Positions 21,749-31,641 of a DNA stretch of 64,000 nucleotides are shown piece by piece. The position numbers and the translations under genes are program-made. The stretch is from Burkholderia sp. NRF60-BP8 (GTDB lineage: Bacteria; Pseudomonadota; Gammaproteobacteria; Burkholderiales; Burkholderiaceae): assembly GCF_001522585.2 (NCBI RefSeq), contig NZ_CP013373.1:1054001-1118000 (forward strand). Reading direction: 5' to 3'. The notes under the pieces were generated by a model. The model ran no database searches and had not been told where the DNA came from. It saw only the letters and a list, made by a program, of their open reading frames with translations. How positions within the stretch are numbered: position 1 is the stretch's first letter; every line of letters begins with the position of its first letter.

Positions 21749-22042
21749 ATGAAGTTTATCGTCTGGCTGATCCGGGTATTGGTGTTCGTCCTGCTGCTGG
21801 TGCTTGCGCTGGCCAATACGCAAACCGCGACGCTGAATTTCGTTGCCGGCTACACATGGCAAGCGCCGCTGATCCTGATCGGCCTGGCATTCTTCGCCGT
21901 GGGGCTGCTGGCCGGCCTGCTGTCCGCGCTGCCTTCGATCTTCCGCCTGCGTCTCGAGAACGGGCGTTTGAAGCGCGATCTGCGTGCGGCGCGCGAAACG
22001 CCTGCCGTCATCGACCAGCCGCCGATGCCGCCCGTCATTTAA
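21749..22042 (+). CDS. lapA: LapA-domain inner membrane protein
   Basis: A 97-residue inner membrane protein with two transmembrane helices (about 4-22 and 39-62) and a short basic, cytoplasmic coiled tail (LRLENGRLKRDLRAARE). It matches the LapA (DUF1049) family, which with LapB controls LPS synthesis through LpxC turnover in E. coli. The ATG at 21749 has GAGAGGG upstream; a longer in-frame reading from 21551 begins before the terminator and is rejected. It precedes lapB by 53 bases. Confidence 0.88.
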   Translation: MKFIVWLIRVLVFVLLLVLALANTQTATLNFVAGYTWQAPLILIGLAFFAVGLLAGLLSALPSIFRLRLENGRLKRDLRAARETPAVIDQPPMPPVI

Positions 22043-22095
22043 CACGGACGCCGCGCGATCATCGCGCGGTTTTCGTCTCTGCTTCGATATTTCGC

Positions 22096-23268
22096 ATGGA
22101 TCTGGATTTCTGGTGGTTGCTCGCGATTCCGGTCGCGTTCGCGCTCGGTTGGGCGGCGTCACGCTATGACCTGAAGAATCTCCTGTCGGAGAGCGCCAAC
22201 CTGCCGCGTTCGTATTTTCGCGGCCTGAATTTTCTGTTGAACGAACAACCCGACAAGGCGATCGACGCGTTCATCGAGGTTGCCAAGCTCGATCCAGAAA
22301 CGGTCGAGCTGCACTTCGCGCTCGGCAACCTGTTTCGCCGTCGCGGCGAGACCGACCGCGCGATCCGCGTGCACCAGAACCTGCTGAGCCGCACCGATCT
22401 GCCGGTCAACGAACGCGACCACGCGCTGTACGAACTGGGCCAGGATTTCCTGAAGGCCGGCCTGCTGGATCGCGCGGAAGAGGCGTTCCACAAGCTCGCG
22501 GACGGCGACTACGCGCTCGGCGCGCAGCGGGCGCTGCTGACGATCTACGAGATCGAGAAGGACTGGAACAAGTCGATCGATACGGCGAAACGCATCGAGT
22601 CGATGAGCGACAAGCCGCTCGGCGTCGAAATCGCGCAGTTTCACTGCGAACTCGCGCAGGACGCGCTGCAGCGCAAGAATGCCGCCGCGGCGGCCGAACA
22701 GTTGCGCCTTGCGCTGACCGTGAATCCGCAGAACGTGCGTGCGACGGTCCTGTCCGGCGACGCGGCGGAAGCGGCGGGCGATCACGCGGGCGCGATCGAG
22801 CACTGGAAGCGCGTCGAAGCGCAGAACCCGGCGTATCTGCCGCTCGTGGCCGACAAGCTGATGAAGGCATACGTCGCGCTCGGCAAGAACGTCGAAGGCG
22901 CCGAGTTGCTGATGGGGTACGTCGATCGTTATCCGTCGAACGACCTGCTCGACATCGCCTATCAGCATATCGCCGGGCTGCGCGGCCAGGATGCGGCACA
23001 CACGCTTGCGCGGACGCAGATGGAAAAGTCGCCGAACCTGTCGGGGATGCTGCACCTGCTCGATGCGCAGATCGCGGCGGCCGAGGAGCCGCGTCGTAAG
23101 GAACTTGAAATGATGCGTGCGCTGATCAAGCAGCGCACGAAAAATCTGCCACGGTATACGTGCCAGAATTGCGGTTTCCGGGCGCGGCTCTTCTATTGGC
23201 AGTGCCCCGGATGCAGCGGCTGGGAAACCTATGCGCCGCGCCGCGTCGAACCTGCGATGCCGGGCTGA
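22096..23268 (+). CDS. lapB: Lipopolysaccharide assembly protein B
   Basis: A 390-residue inner-membrane-anchored TPR protein. One N-terminal transmembrane helix (3-20) is followed by repeated helical TPR units (about 30-340) and a C-terminal rubredoxin-like zinc site with Cys356, Cys359, Cys370 and Cys373. In E. coli LapB (YciM) adapts the FtsH protease for LpxC degradation and so balances LPS synthesis. Adjacent lapA and the LPS sugar genes downstream support the same role here. Confidence 0.92.
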   Translation: MDLDFWWLLAIPVAFALGWAASRYDLKNLLSESANLPRSYFRGLNFLLNEQPDKAIDAFIEVAKLDPETVELHFALGNLFRRRGETDRAIRVHQNLLSRTDLPVNERDHALYELGQDFLKAGLLDRAEEAFHKLADGDYALGAQRALLTIYEIEKDWNKSIDTAKRIESMSDKPLGVEIAQFHCELAQDALQRKNAAAAAEQLRLALTVNPQNVRATVLSGDAAEAAGDHAGAIEHWKRVEAQNPAYLPLVADKLMKAYVALGKNVEGAELLMGYVDRYPSNDLLDIAYQHIAGLRGQDAAHTLARTQMEKSPNLSGMLHLLDAQIAAAEEPRRKELEMMRALIKQRTKNLPRYTCQNCGFRARLFYWQCPGCSGWETYAPRRVEPAMPG

Positions 23269-23358
23269 TCCCGGCACGCGGAGCCAACGCGCTGCGGTTG
23301 CCGCCGGGCTCGCCCCGGCGGCCAAGTTAGTCAATTACCGGGAAGTACCGGAACATCT

Positions 23359-24759
23359 ATGAAAATCACCATCATCGGCACCGGCTATGTCGGCCTCGTC
23401 ACGGGCGCCTGCCTCGCGGAGATCGGTCACGACGTCTTCTGTCTCGACGTCGATCCGCGCAAGATCGATATCCTGAACAACGGCGGGATGCCGATTCACG
23501 AACCGGGGCTGCTGGACATCATCGCGCGCAACCGCACGGCGGGGCGTCTGCGCTTCTCGACCGACATCGAGGCGAGCGTCGCGCATGGCGAGATCCAGTT
23601 CATCGCGGTCGGCACGCCGCCCGACGAGGACGGCTCGGCCGACCTGCAATACGTGCTCGAGGCCGCGCGCAACATCGGCCGCCACATGACGGGCTTCAAG
23701 GTGATCGTCGACAAGTCGACGGTGCCGGTCGGCACCGCGCGGCGCGTGCGCGGGGTGGTCGACGAGGCGTTGGCCGCACGCGGGCTCGCGGGCAGCGTCG
23801 CGCATCGCTTCTCGGTCGTGTCGAACCCGGAATTCCTGAAGGAAGGCGCCGCGGTCGAAGACTTCATGCGCCCGGACCGGATCATCATCGGCGTCGACGA
23901 CGACGACACCGGCACGATCGCGCGCGAGAAGATGAAGAAGCTCTACGCGCCGTTCAACCGCAACCACGAGCGCACGATCTACATGGACGTGCGTTCGGCC
24001 GAATTCGCGAAGTATGCGGCGAACGCGATGCTTGCGACGCGCATCTCGTTCATGAACGAGATGTCGAATCTCGCCGACAAGGTCGGCGCCGACATCGAGG
24101 CCGTGCGCCGCGGGATCGGCTCCGATCCGCGCATCGGCTATCACTTCCTGTACGCGGGCGTCGGCTACGGCGGCTCGTGCTTTCCGAAGGACGTGCAGGC
24201 GCTGATCCGCACCGCCGGCGAGAACGGCCAGCCGCTGCGCATCCTGGAGGCCGTCGAGGCCGCCAACCATGCACAGAAGGACGTGCTGATCGGCAAGATC
24301 GAGCAGCGCTTCGGCGCCGACTTGACGGGGCGCGAATTCGCGGTCTGGGGTCTGGCGTTCAAACCGAACACCGACGACATGCGCGAGGCGCCGAGCCGCC
24401 GCCTGATCGCCGCGCTGCTCGAACGCGGTGCGACCGTGCGCGCCTACGATCCGGTCGCCGTCGACGAAGCGCGGCGCGTGTTCGCGCTGGATTTCGGCGA
24501 CGATGCGCACATGCTGGCGCGACTGCATCTCGTCGACACGCAGGATGCCGCGGTCACGGGCGCGGACGCACTCGTGATCGTGACCGAATGGAAGGAATTC
24601 CGCAGCCCCGATTTCACGCGCCTGAAGGCCGAACTGAAGGCACCGGTGATCTTCGACGGGCGCAACCTGTACGAGCCGGACGCGATGGCCGAACTGGGCA
24701 TCGATTACTACGCGATTGGCCGGCCGTATGTCGATCCCCAGTCGTTCCCCCGTGGCTGA
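23359..24759 (+). CDS. ugd: UDP-glucose 6-dehydrogenase
   Basis: Oxidises UDP-glucose to UDP-glucuronate with two NAD, supplying precursors for lipid A 4-amino-arabinose and exopolysaccharide. The 466-residue protein has the N-terminal NAD loop IGTGYVG (6-12) and catalytic Cys274 in GGSCFPKD. The C-terminal domain includes the [11 protein letters not shown] motif. It lies between lapB and the heptose genes hldA/hldD, consistent with an envelope role. Burkholderia often has more than one ugd copy, so the exact pathway cannot be fixed from sequence. Confidence 0.93.
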   Translation: MKITIIGTGYVGLVTGACLAEIGHDVFCLDVDPRKIDILNNGGMPIHEPGLLDIIARNRTAGRLRFSTDIEASVAHGEIQFIAVGTPPDEDGSADLQYVLEAARNIGRHMTGFKVIVDKSTVPVGTARRVRGVVDEALAARGLAGSVAHRFSVVSNPEFLKEGAAVEDFMRPDRIIIGVDDDDTGTIAREKMKKLYAPFNRNHERTIYMDVRSAEFAKYAANAMLATRISFMNEMSNLADKVGADIEAVRRGIGSDPRIGYHFLYAGVGYGGSCFPKDVQALIRTAGENGQPLRILEAVEAANHAQKDVLIGKIEQRFGADLTGREFAVWGLAFKPNTDDMREAPSRRLIAALLERGATVRAYDPVAVDEARRVFALDFGDDAHMLARLHLVDTQDAAVTGADALVIVTEWKEFRSPDFTRLKAELKAPVIFDGRNLYEPDAMAELGIDYYAIGRPYVDPQSFPRG

Positions 24760-24766
24760 ACGTACG

Positions 24767-25717
24767 ATGAATACTCTTCGCGAAGTCGTTCCGGTGCCGC
24801 GCGAGCAACTCGCGCGCTCGCGTGTGCTCGTCGTCGGCGACGTGATGCTCGACCGTTACTGGTTCGGCAACGTCGATCGCATTTCGCCCGAAGCGCCGGT
24901 GCCGGTGGTGCACGTGCAGCGTCAGGAGGAGCGGCTCGGCGGTGCGGCCAACGTTGCGCGCAATGCCGTGACGCTCGGCGGCCAGGCCGGGCTGTTGTGC
25001 GTCGTGGGTTGCGACGAGCCCGGCGAGCGGATCGTCGAGCTGCTCGGCAGCAGCGGCGTGACGCCGCATCTCGAGCGCGATCCGGCCTTGCCGACCACGA
25101 TCAAGCTGCGCGTGCTCGCGCGTCAGCAGCAGTTGCTGCGCGTCGACTTCGAGGCGATGCCGACGCACGAGGTGCTGCTCGCGGGGCTCGCGCGCTTCGA
25201 TGCGCTGTTGCCGCAGCACGACGTCGTGCTGATGTCGGATTACGCGAAAGGCGGCCTGACGCACGTCACGACGATGATCGAGAAGGCGCGTGCGGCCGGC
25301 AAGGCGGTTCTGGTCGACCCGAAGGGCGACGACTGGGAACGCTATCGCGGCGCATCGCTGATCACGCCGAATCGCGCGGAACTGCGCGAGGTGGTCGGGC
25401 AGTGGAAATCGGAAGACGACCTGCGCGCGCGCGTCGCGAATCTGCGTGCGGCGCTCGGCATCGACGCGTTGTTGCTCACGCGCTCGGAAGAGGGCATGAC
25501 GCTCTTTTCCGCGGGCGGCGAACTGCATGCGCCGGCGCTCGCGCGTGAAGTGTTCGACGTGTCGGGCGCGGGTGACACCGTCATCGCGACGGTCGCGACG
25601 ATGCTCGGCGCCGGTGTGCCGCTCGTCGACGCCGTGGTGCTCGCGAATCGCGCGGCCGGCATCGTGGTCGGCAAGCTCGGCACGGCCACGGTGGACTACG
25701 ACGAACTGTTTCACTGA
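24767..25717 (+). CDS. hldA: D-glycero-beta-D-manno-heptose-7-phosphate kinase
   Basis: PfkB-type sugar kinase (316 residues) making heptose 1,7-bisphosphate for the LPS inner core. Family motifs are GGAANVARNAVTLGG (about 57-71) and the catalytic VSGAGDTV loop near 265. Only the kinase half of E. coli HldE is present, so a separate HldC nucleotidyltransferase must be encoded elsewhere. The ATG is seven bases after the ugd stop, implying cotranscription. Confidence 0.92.
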   Translation: MNTLREVVPVPREQLARSRVLVVGDVMLDRYWFGNVDRISPEAPVPVVHVQRQEERLGGAANVARNAVTLGGQAGLLCVVGCDEPGERIVELLGSSGVTPHLERDPALPTTIKLRVLARQQQLLRVDFEAMPTHEVLLAGLARFDALLPQHDVVLMSDYAKGGLTHVTTMIEKARAAGKAVLVDPKGDDWERYRGASLITPNRAELREVVGQWKSEDDLRARVANLRAALGIDALLLTRSEEGMTLFSAGGELHAPALAREVFDVSGAGDTVIATVATMLGAGVPLVDAVVLANRAAGIVVGKLGTATVDYDELFH

Positions 25718-25780
25718 GTGCATTCGGCGGCGCGACGAGCGCGCCGCACGAGTGGCTCGCACTTTTCAGGCAGGACGATC

Positions 25781-26773
25781 ATGACCCTCATCGTTACCGG
25801 CGCAGCCGGTTTCATCGGCGCGAACATCGTCAAGGCGCTCAACGAGCGCGGCGAGACGCGCATCATCGCGGTCGACAACCTGACGCGCGCGGACAAGTTC
25901 CGCAATCTCGTCGACTGCGAGATCGACGACTATCTCGACAAGACCGAATTCGTCGAACGCTTCGCGCGCGGCGATTTCGGCAAGGTGCGCGCGGTATTTC
26001 ATGAAGGCGCCTGTTCGGACACGATGGAAACCGACGGCCGCTACATGATGGACAACAACTTCCGCTACAGCCGCGCGGTGCTCGATACCTGCCTCGCGCA
26101 GGGTACGCAGTTCCTGTATGCATCGTCGGCCGCGATTTACGGCGGCTCGACGCGTTTCGTCGAGGAACGCGACGTCGAGGCGCCGTTGAACGTATACGGC
26201 TATTCGAAGTTCCTGTTCGACCAGGTGATCCGTCGCGTGCTGCCGAGCGCGAAGAGCCAGATCGCGGGCTTCCGCTATTTCAACGTGTACGGCCCGCGCG
26301 AGACGCACAAGGGGCGCATGGCGTCGGTCGCGTTCCACAACTTCAACCAGTTCCGCGCGGAAGGCAAGGTGAAGTTGTTCGGCGAGTACAACGGTTATGC
26401 GCCGGGCGAGCAGACGCGCGATTTCGTGTCCGTCGAGGACGTAACCAAGGTGAACCTGTTCTTCTTCGATCATCCGGAGAAGTCGGGCATCTTCAATCTC
26501 GGCACCGGCCGCGCGCAACCGTTCAACGATATCGCGTCGACGGTCGTGAACACGCTGCGCGCACTCGACAACCAGCCGCCGCTCACGCTCGCGCAGCAGG
26601 TCGAGCAGGGCTTGATCGAATACGTGCCGTTCCCCGATGCGCTGCGCGGCAAGTACCAGTGCTTCACGCAGGCCGACCAGACGAAGCTGCGCGCGGCCGG
26701 CTACGACGCACCGTTCCTGACCGTGCAGGAAGGCGTCGACCGCTACGTCCGTTGGCTATCCGGCCAGGTTTAA
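25781..26773 (+). CDS. hldD: ADP-L-glycero-D-manno-heptose 6-epimerase
   Basis: Final step of the ADP-heptose pathway for LPS core. The 330-residue extended short-chain dehydrogenase has the GAAGFIG nucleotide loop (8-14) and the catalytic YxxxK pair Tyr139/Lys143, with [11 protein letters not shown] further on. AGGACG lies before the ATG. It follows hldA by 63 bases in the same orientation. The earlier in-frame start at 25718 abuts the hldA stop and is less likely. Confidence 0.95.
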   Translation: MTLIVTGAAGFIGANIVKALNERGETRIIAVDNLTRADKFRNLVDCEIDDYLDKTEFVERFARGDFGKVRAVFHEGACSDTMETDGRYMMDNNFRYSRAVLDTCLAQGTQFLYASSAAIYGGSTRFVEERDVEAPLNVYGYSKFLFDQVIRRVLPSAKSQIAGFRYFNVYGPRETHKGRMASVAFHNFNQFRAEGKVKLFGEYNGYAPGEQTRDFVSVEDVTKVNLFFFDHPEKSGIFNLGTGRAQPFNDIASTVVNTLRALDNQPPLTLAQQVEQGLIEYVPFPDALRGKYQCFTQADQTKLRAAGYDAPFLTVQEGVDRYVRWLSGQV

Positions 26774-26847
26774 ACCGACGCGTTGCGTCGATAGACTGGG
26801 TCTCACGGTCGGCAGCCGCCGGCCGTTTTTCTTCGGAGATCCAGCAC

Positions 26848-27189
26848 ATGATCAGGAAATGGTTTGCCGCGGCGGTCATGCTCGGCGCAGTGGCGTCGGC
26901 CTGGGCGGCCGTCGACGTCAACACCGCGAACGAGGATGCGCTCGTCGGTATCAAGGGCATCGGTCCGGCGCGGGCGAAGGCGATTCTCGACGAGCGCGGC
27001 GCACGCGGCCCGTTCAGGAATGCAGACGATCTCGCCGCGCGCGTGAAGGGCATGGGCGGGCATACCGTCGAGCGGCTTCAGCAGGAAGGGTTGACGATCG
27101 GTGCGGCGGCGGGCGCGGCGCCGTCAGCCACAGGCAAGCCGGCGGCGGCGAAACCTGCCGCTGCACCGGCTCGCACCGCGCAGAAATAA
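26848..27189 (+). CDS. Exported ComEA-like helix-hairpin-helix protein
   Basis: A 113-residue protein with a signal peptide (1-20, AWA-A), a tandem helix-hairpin-helix DNA-binding domain (about 23-83; VNTANEDALVGIKGIGPARAKAI) and an Ala/Pro/Lys-rich tail. Proteins of this type bind incoming DNA during competence (ComEA) but also occur in species without known competence. A GGAG ribosome site precedes the ATG. It appears to be a single gene, closed by its own terminator. Confidence 0.85.
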   Translation: MIRKWFAAAVMLGAVASAWAAVDVNTANEDALVGIKGIGPARAKAILDERGARGPFRNADDLAARVKGMGGHTVERLQQEGLTIGAAAGAAPSATGKPAAAKPAAAPARTAQK

Positions 27190-27244
27190 CGGGTCGCACC
27201 TACCCGACCAACGGCTCCTTCAGTCGCCGTCGTTGCGACGGCTT

Positions 27245-27269
27245 CCCGCGGCATGCCGCGGGTTTTTTT
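27245..27269 (+). terminator. Terminator of the ComEA-like gene
   Basis: A perfect CCCGCGGCATGCCGCGGG palindrome is followed by seven T residues. Confidence 0.9.
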
Positions 27270-27402
27270 GCATGGAGCGGCATGCGCGGCGATCGCGACC
27301 GCGCGGCGTGCGTATTCCATCGTCGCAATGGGGTTGCCGACGCGCGTGCCGGCGCTGGTTTACAATCGATCGGTTGATCGGCCTCGCACTCACGGTATAT
27401 CC

Positions 27403-28305
27403 ATGGCTTACAAAACTATCGAAGACACGATCGGCAATACGCCGCTCGTGCAACTGGTCCGCCTGCCGGACGACGAGATTCGCGCCCGCAACAACGTGGT
27501 GCTCGCGAAGCTCGAGGGCAACAATCCGGCCGGTTCCGTGAAGGATCGTCCGGCGCTGTCGATGATCGGCAAGGCCGAGGCGCGCGGGCGCATCAAGCCG
27601 GGCGATACGCTGATCGAGGCGACGAGCGGCAACACGGGCATCGCGCTCGCGATGGCCGCGGCGATCCGCGGCTACAAGATGGTGCTGATCATGCCGGAGG
27701 ATCTGTCGGTCGAGCGCCGCCAGAGCATGGCGGCTTATGGCGCCGAAATCATCCTGACGCCGGTGAAGGGCGGGATGGAACTGGCGCGCGACCTCGCGGA
27801 GCAGATGCAGCGCGAAGGCAAGGGCGTGATCCTCGACCAGTTCGGCAACCCCGACAATCCCGTCGCGCACTACGAAGGCACGGGGCCGGAGATCTGGCGC
27901 GATACCGAGGGGCGCATCACGCACTTCGTGTCCGCCATGGGCACGACGGGCACGATCATGGGCACGTCGCGCTACCTGAAGGAACAGAATCCGGCGATCG
28001 AGATCATCGGTGCGCAGCCGGAAGACGGCTCGCGTATTCCGGGTATTCGCAAGTGGCCGGAAGCGTACATGCCGACCATTTTCGATCGCAGCCGCGTCGA
28101 CCGCGTCGAGAGCGTGAGTCAGGCTGCGTCGGAAACGATGACGCGCCGGCTCGCGGCGGTCGAAGGTATCTTCGCGGGCATTTCGTCGGGCGGCGCATGC
28201 GAAGTCGCGTTGCGCATCGCGCGCCAGGTCGAGAACGCGACGATCGTGTTCATCGTCTGCGATCGTGGCGACCGCTACCTGTCCACGGGCGTGTTTCCCG
28301 CCTGA
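27403..28305 (+). CDS. cysM: Cysteine synthase B
   Basis: PLP-dependent O-acetylserine sulfhydrylase of the CysM type (300 residues). The PLP lysine is Lys47 in NPAGSVKDRP, and the phosphate-binding loop TSGNTGIALA follows. The sequence is closer to CysM than CysK (short form, KDRPAL context). The ATG at 27403 places IGNTPLVQL at residues 10-18 as in the family. Monocistronic, with a shared terminator downstream. Confidence 0.93.
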   Translation: MAYKTIEDTIGNTPLVQLVRLPDDEIRARNNVVLAKLEGNNPAGSVKDRPALSMIGKAEARGRIKPGDTLIEATSGNTGIALAMAAAIRGYKMVLIMPEDLSVERRQSMAAYGAEIILTPVKGGMELARDLAEQMQREGKGVILDQFGNPDNPVAHYEGTGPEIWRDTEGRITHFVSAMGTTGTIMGTSRYLKEQNPAIEIIGAQPEDGSRIPGIRKWPEAYMPTIFDRSRVDRVESVSQAASETMTRRLAAVEGIFAGISSGGACEVALRIARQVENATIVFIVCDRGDRYLSTGVFPA

Positions 28306-28334
28306 GCGAGAGGGGGCGCGGCGCGCGCATCGAT

Positions 28335-28362
28335 AAAAAACGCCGCTTCTGCGGCGTTTTTT
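28335..28362. terminator. Bidirectional terminator between cysM and mltB
   Basis: A-run, CGCCGC/GCGGCG stem with TTCT loop, and T-run form a symmetrical hairpin (arms of 12 bases including the A/T tracts) that can end both convergent genes. Confidence 0.92.
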
Positions 28363-28379
28363 CTTTGGGCGACCGGTGC

Positions 28380-29597
28380 TTACTGCGACTGCGCCGCGGC
28401 AGCGGCGGGTTGCAGCGCGCCGCTCGCTTCCATCTGCGCTTTCACGGCCTCGCCGAGCTGGTACACGGTGAGCGCGTAGAAGAAACTGCGGTTGTAGCGC
28501 GTCAGCACGTAGAAGTTCTTCAGGCCGAGCATGTATTCGGTCGCGCGACCCGGCGTCGGCAAGTCGACCACGGTGACCGGCGTGCCGGCTTCGGTCGTGA
28601 TGTTGACCGTCGGCTCGTTCAACGTCATGCCCGCGCGCAGCAGTTGCGACAGCGCCCAGTGCGGTTCGGGCTGGCCGTCGGCGGCGGCCTGGGCGATGCC
28701 CAGGCTGCCTGTATCGGGCGTGATCTGCCAGACCACCGGACGGTCCGTTTCCCAGCCGTGCTGCTTCAGGTAGTTCGCGACGCTGCCGATCGCATCGACA
28801 GGACTGCTGCGCAGATCGACGTGACCCGTGCCGTCGAAGTCGACCGCATATTCGCGGATGCTGCTCGGCAGGAACTGCGGAATCCCGATCGCGCCGGTGT
28901 ACGAGCCGAGCACGGTGGTGGGGTCGAGCTGGTTGTCGCGGGTCCAGACCAGGAAGTCTTCGAGGTTCTTGCGGAACGTGGCCTGGCGGCTGTCGCGGTT
29001 CGGCGTGTCCGGGTAGTCGAACGTGAGCGTCGTCAGCGCGTCGAGCACGCGGAAATTGCCCATGTAGCGGCCATAGATGGTCTCGACGCCGATGATGCCG
29101 ACGATCACCTCGGGCGGCACGCCGAACTGCTCGGACGCGCGCTGAAGCGTGGCCTGGTTCGCTTTCCAGAACTTCACGCCCGCGTTGATGCGGATCGGCT
29201 CGATGAAGCGCGAGCGATAGACGCGCCAGTTCTTGACCGTCGGCGACGGGGCCGGCTTCACGAGCTTGACGGCCGTCGCCGAGTAGCTGATGCGCGAAAA
29301 CAGCGCATGCAGGCTTGCCGAATCGAAACCGTTGCGGCTCACCATCTCGTCGATGAACGCGTCGACCTTCGCATTGTTCGCGTAACGCTGTGGAACGATT
29401 TCCTCTTCGAAGGTCTGGCCTTGCGGCGTCTCCTGCTGCGGCTGGGCTTGGGCGACGAGCGTGCCGGCGGGCTTCGCCGGCTGCGTCTGCGCGACGGCAG
29501 ACGCGGTGCCGAGGGCCGCGGCGAGGGCAGCGGCGACGAGCGGAACGCGAACCCGGAACAGCGCGGAAAGAAGGGCGGCAGGCTTGCTGGAATTCAT
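28380..29597 (-). CDS. mltB: Lytic murein transglycosylase B
   Basis: Cleaves peptidoglycan to 1,6-anhydro products. The 405-residue protein has a signal peptide (about 1-36, AVA-Q) and an SLT_2/MltB domain with catalytic Glu172 in GIIGVETIYGR, followed by DYPDTPNRDSRQA and the GAIGIPQFLPSS segment. Unlike E. coli MltB, no lipobox cysteine is present, so a soluble periplasmic form is predicted. The start at 29597 is chosen because the signal peptide begins there; the in-frame extension to 29744 lacks export features. Confidence 0.9.
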   Translation of the reverse strand: MNSSKPAALLSALFRVRVPLVAAALAAALGTASAVAQTQPAKPAGTLVAQAQPQQETPQGQTFEEEIVPQRYANNAKVDAFIDEMVSRNGFDSASLHALFSRISYSATAVKLVKPAPSPTVKNWRVYRSRFIEPIRINAGVKFWKANQATLQRASEQFGVPPEVIVGIIGVETIYGRYMGNFRVLDALTTLTFDYPDTPNRDSRQATFRKNLEDFLVWTRDNQLDPTTVLGSYTGAIGIPQFLPSSIREYAVDFDGTGHVDLRSSPVDAIGSVANYLKQHGWETDRPVVWQITPDTGSLGIAQAAADGQPEPHWALSQLLRAGMTLNEPTVNITTEAGTPVTVVDLPTPGRATEYMLGLKNFYVLTRYNRSFFYALTVYQLGEAVKAQMEASGALQPAAAAAQSQ

Positions 29598-29766
29598 GTC
29601 GAAGCGGGCGGACAGGGCGATTGTGTTCGGCGCAGTATACCCGACGCATCCGGCGCACCGGGCCGAAGCTGGCCCCCGTTGTGGTAAGTTAGCGGCGAAT
29701 TCGCGGCAGACGATGGACATCATTGATGGAGACCTGCGACGCACCGTGCGCCGCGGATGACAGCTT

Positions 29767-30690
29767 ATGGCAACCGCTTTCTATACGCACCCCGACTGCA
29801 TGCTGCACGAGATGGGGGAATGGCATCCGGAATGTCCGGCCCGCCTGTCGGCGATCCAGGATCAACTGATTGCGAGCCGCATCGACGACCTGATCGTGCA
29901 CGAAACCGCGCCGTTCGCGAGCGAGGTCGCGCTGGGCCGGGTGCATACGCAGGCGCACATCGACTACATCCGGAGCATGACGCCGGTCGACGGTTACGTC
30001 GAGATCGATCCCGACACGCTGATGAATCGCGACACGTGGCGCGCGGCACTGCGCGCGGCCGGCGCCGCGATCGCGGCGACCGACGCGGTGATCGAAGGCC
30101 GCTATGCGAATGCGTTCTGCGGCGTCCGCCCGCCCGGCCACCATGCGGAGCCCGCGCGCGCGATGGGCTTCTGCTTCTTCAACAACGTCGCGATCGCCGC
30201 ACGGCACGCACTCGACGTACACGGCATCGAGCGCGTCGCGATCGTCGATTTCGACGTGCATCACGGCAACGGCACCGAGGCGGCGTTCGCGAACGACGAG
30301 CGCGTGCTGATGTGCAGTTTCTTCCAGCATCCGCTGTATCCGTTCTCGGGCGTCGATCATCAGGCGCCGAACATGGTCAACCTGCCGATGCCCGCACGCA
30401 GCAACGGGATGGCGATCCGCGAAGCCGTCGACATGTTCTGGCTGCCGCGCCTCGACGCGTTCAAGCCGCAGATGCTGTTCGTGTCGGCCGGCTTCGATGC
30501 GCATCGCGAGGACGATATCGGCAATCTCGGGCTCGTCGAAGCCGACTTCGAATGGCTGACCGCGCGAATCGTCGACGTGGCGCGCCGACATGCGCAGGGC
30601 CGTATCGTCAGTTGCCTCGAGGGCGGCTATAACCTGTCCGCGCTCGGGCGCAGCGTCGTCGCGCACCTGCGCGTGCTGGCCGGGATCTGA
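29767..30690 (+). CDS. Histone deacetylase-like amidohydrolase / deacylase
   Basis: Zinc-dependent hydrolase of the class II HDAC/acetylpolyamine amidohydrolase superfamily (307 residues). The catalytic His pair is in RPPGHHAEP (His125, His126); zinc ligands are expected in DFDVHHGNGT (Asp163, His165) and in the later AGFDAH motif. The bacterial substrate is not established: acetyl-lysine, acetylpolyamine or related amides are possible. It is divergent from mltB with a 169-base gap, and apparently a single gene. Confidence 0.88.
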   Translation: MATAFYTHPDCMLHEMGEWHPECPARLSAIQDQLIASRIDDLIVHETAPFASEVALGRVHTQAHIDYIRSMTPVDGYVEIDPDTLMNRDTWRAALRAAGAAIAATDAVIEGRYANAFCGVRPPGHHAEPARAMGFCFFNNVAIAARHALDVHGIERVAIVDFDVHHGNGTEAAFANDERVLMCSFFQHPLYPFSGVDHQAPNMVNLPMPARSNGMAIREAVDMFWLPRLDAFKPQMLFVSAGFDAHREDDIGNLGLVEADFEWLTARIVDVARRHAQGRIVSCLEGGYNLSALGRSVVAHLRVLAGI

Positions 30691-30720
30691 TTCGCGATTG
30701 ACCGGCCGGGCTGGGCGCGT

Positions 30721-31641
30721 TCAGCGCGCCGGCACGCGCGCATGAATCCACGCGATCAGCGCGTCGATCACGCGGTCGCGTTCGAGATCGTTCATCGTTT
30801 CGTGGAAGCCGCCTTCGTACAGCGTCAGCGTACGATCGGGCGAACCGACGTGCGCGCCGAACGCCCGGCTGCCGTCGGGTTCGGTCAGCTTGTCCTTCGT
30901 GCCGTGATAGACGAGCACCGGCACGCGCAGCGCGCCGCGGCCGCGCTCGATGCGCGCCATCGCATCGAGGATCTCCGCGCCGGTGCGGGCGGGCACGGCG
31001 CCGTGATGCACGAGCGGGTCGGCGCGATTGGCGGCGACGACGGCCGGATCGCGCGACAGCAGGGCCGCATCGATCCTGATCGCGGGGAAAGTAGGCCATG
31101 CACGGCTGATGAGGCGGCTGAGCGCAAGCATCCAGCGCGGCACGTCGCGCCCCGGCGCAAGCGCCGGACTCGACAGCACGAGGCCGGCCACCGCGTGGCC
31201 GCGAGCCGGTGCACGTTCGATCGCGTAGAGCGCCGCGATCGCGCCGCCCATGCTGTGCCCCATCAGGAACAGCGGCGCATCGCCGCGCGCGGCTTCGGCG
31301 ACCAGCGCATCCGCGTCGTTCAGGTAGCCGTCGAAACGCTCGACCCACACGCGTTTGCCGGGCGACCGGCCATGCCCGCGCAGATCGATCGCAAGCACGT
31401 CGATGCCGGCTGCGTTCAGCCGGCCGGCGAGCGCGGCATAGCGGCCCGCGTGTTCGGCGAGACCGTGCACCAGCGCGATCGTCGCGCGCGGCGGCGCGCT
31501 GCCGTCGCCGACCGGCCAGCGGTACGACGCCAGTTCGAGCCCGTCCGCGGTACGCAGCCGGCCCATGTGCGGCGCGGGCGCCGAAGGCGCCGATCCGGCA
31601 ATGGCGGCGGGTGCGGCGGCCGGCGTGGTGGTGGCGCTCAT
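30721..31641 (-). CDS. Alpha/beta hydrolase, monoacylglycerol-lipase type
   Basis: Serine hydrolase (306 residues) of the Hydrolase_4/lysophospholipase family, with nucleophile Ser130 in GHSMGG and an LRGHGRSPGKR segment at about 88-97. The C-terminal His is expected near GGFHETMND. The first 25 residues are Ala/Pro-rich and poorly defined. ATG at 31641 has GGAGA at good spacing, so it is chosen over the ATG at 31683. Substrate is unknown; lysophospholipids or monoglycerides are typical. It converges on the HDAC-like gene. Confidence 0.85.
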   Translation of the reverse strand: MSATTTPAAAPAAIAGSAPSAPAPHMGRLRTADGLELASYRWPVGDGSAPPRATIALVHGLAEHAGRYAALAGRLNAAGIDVLAIDLRGHGRSPGKRVWVERFDGYLNDADALVAEAARGDAPLFLMGHSMGGAIAALYAIERAPARGHAVAGLVLSSPALAPGRDVPRWMLALSRLISRAWPTFPAIRIDAALLSRDPAVVAANRADPLVHHGAVPARTGAEILDAMARIERGRGALRVPVLVYHGTKDKLTEPDGSRAFGAHVGSPDRTLTLYEGGFHETMNDLERDRVIDALIAWIHARVPAR

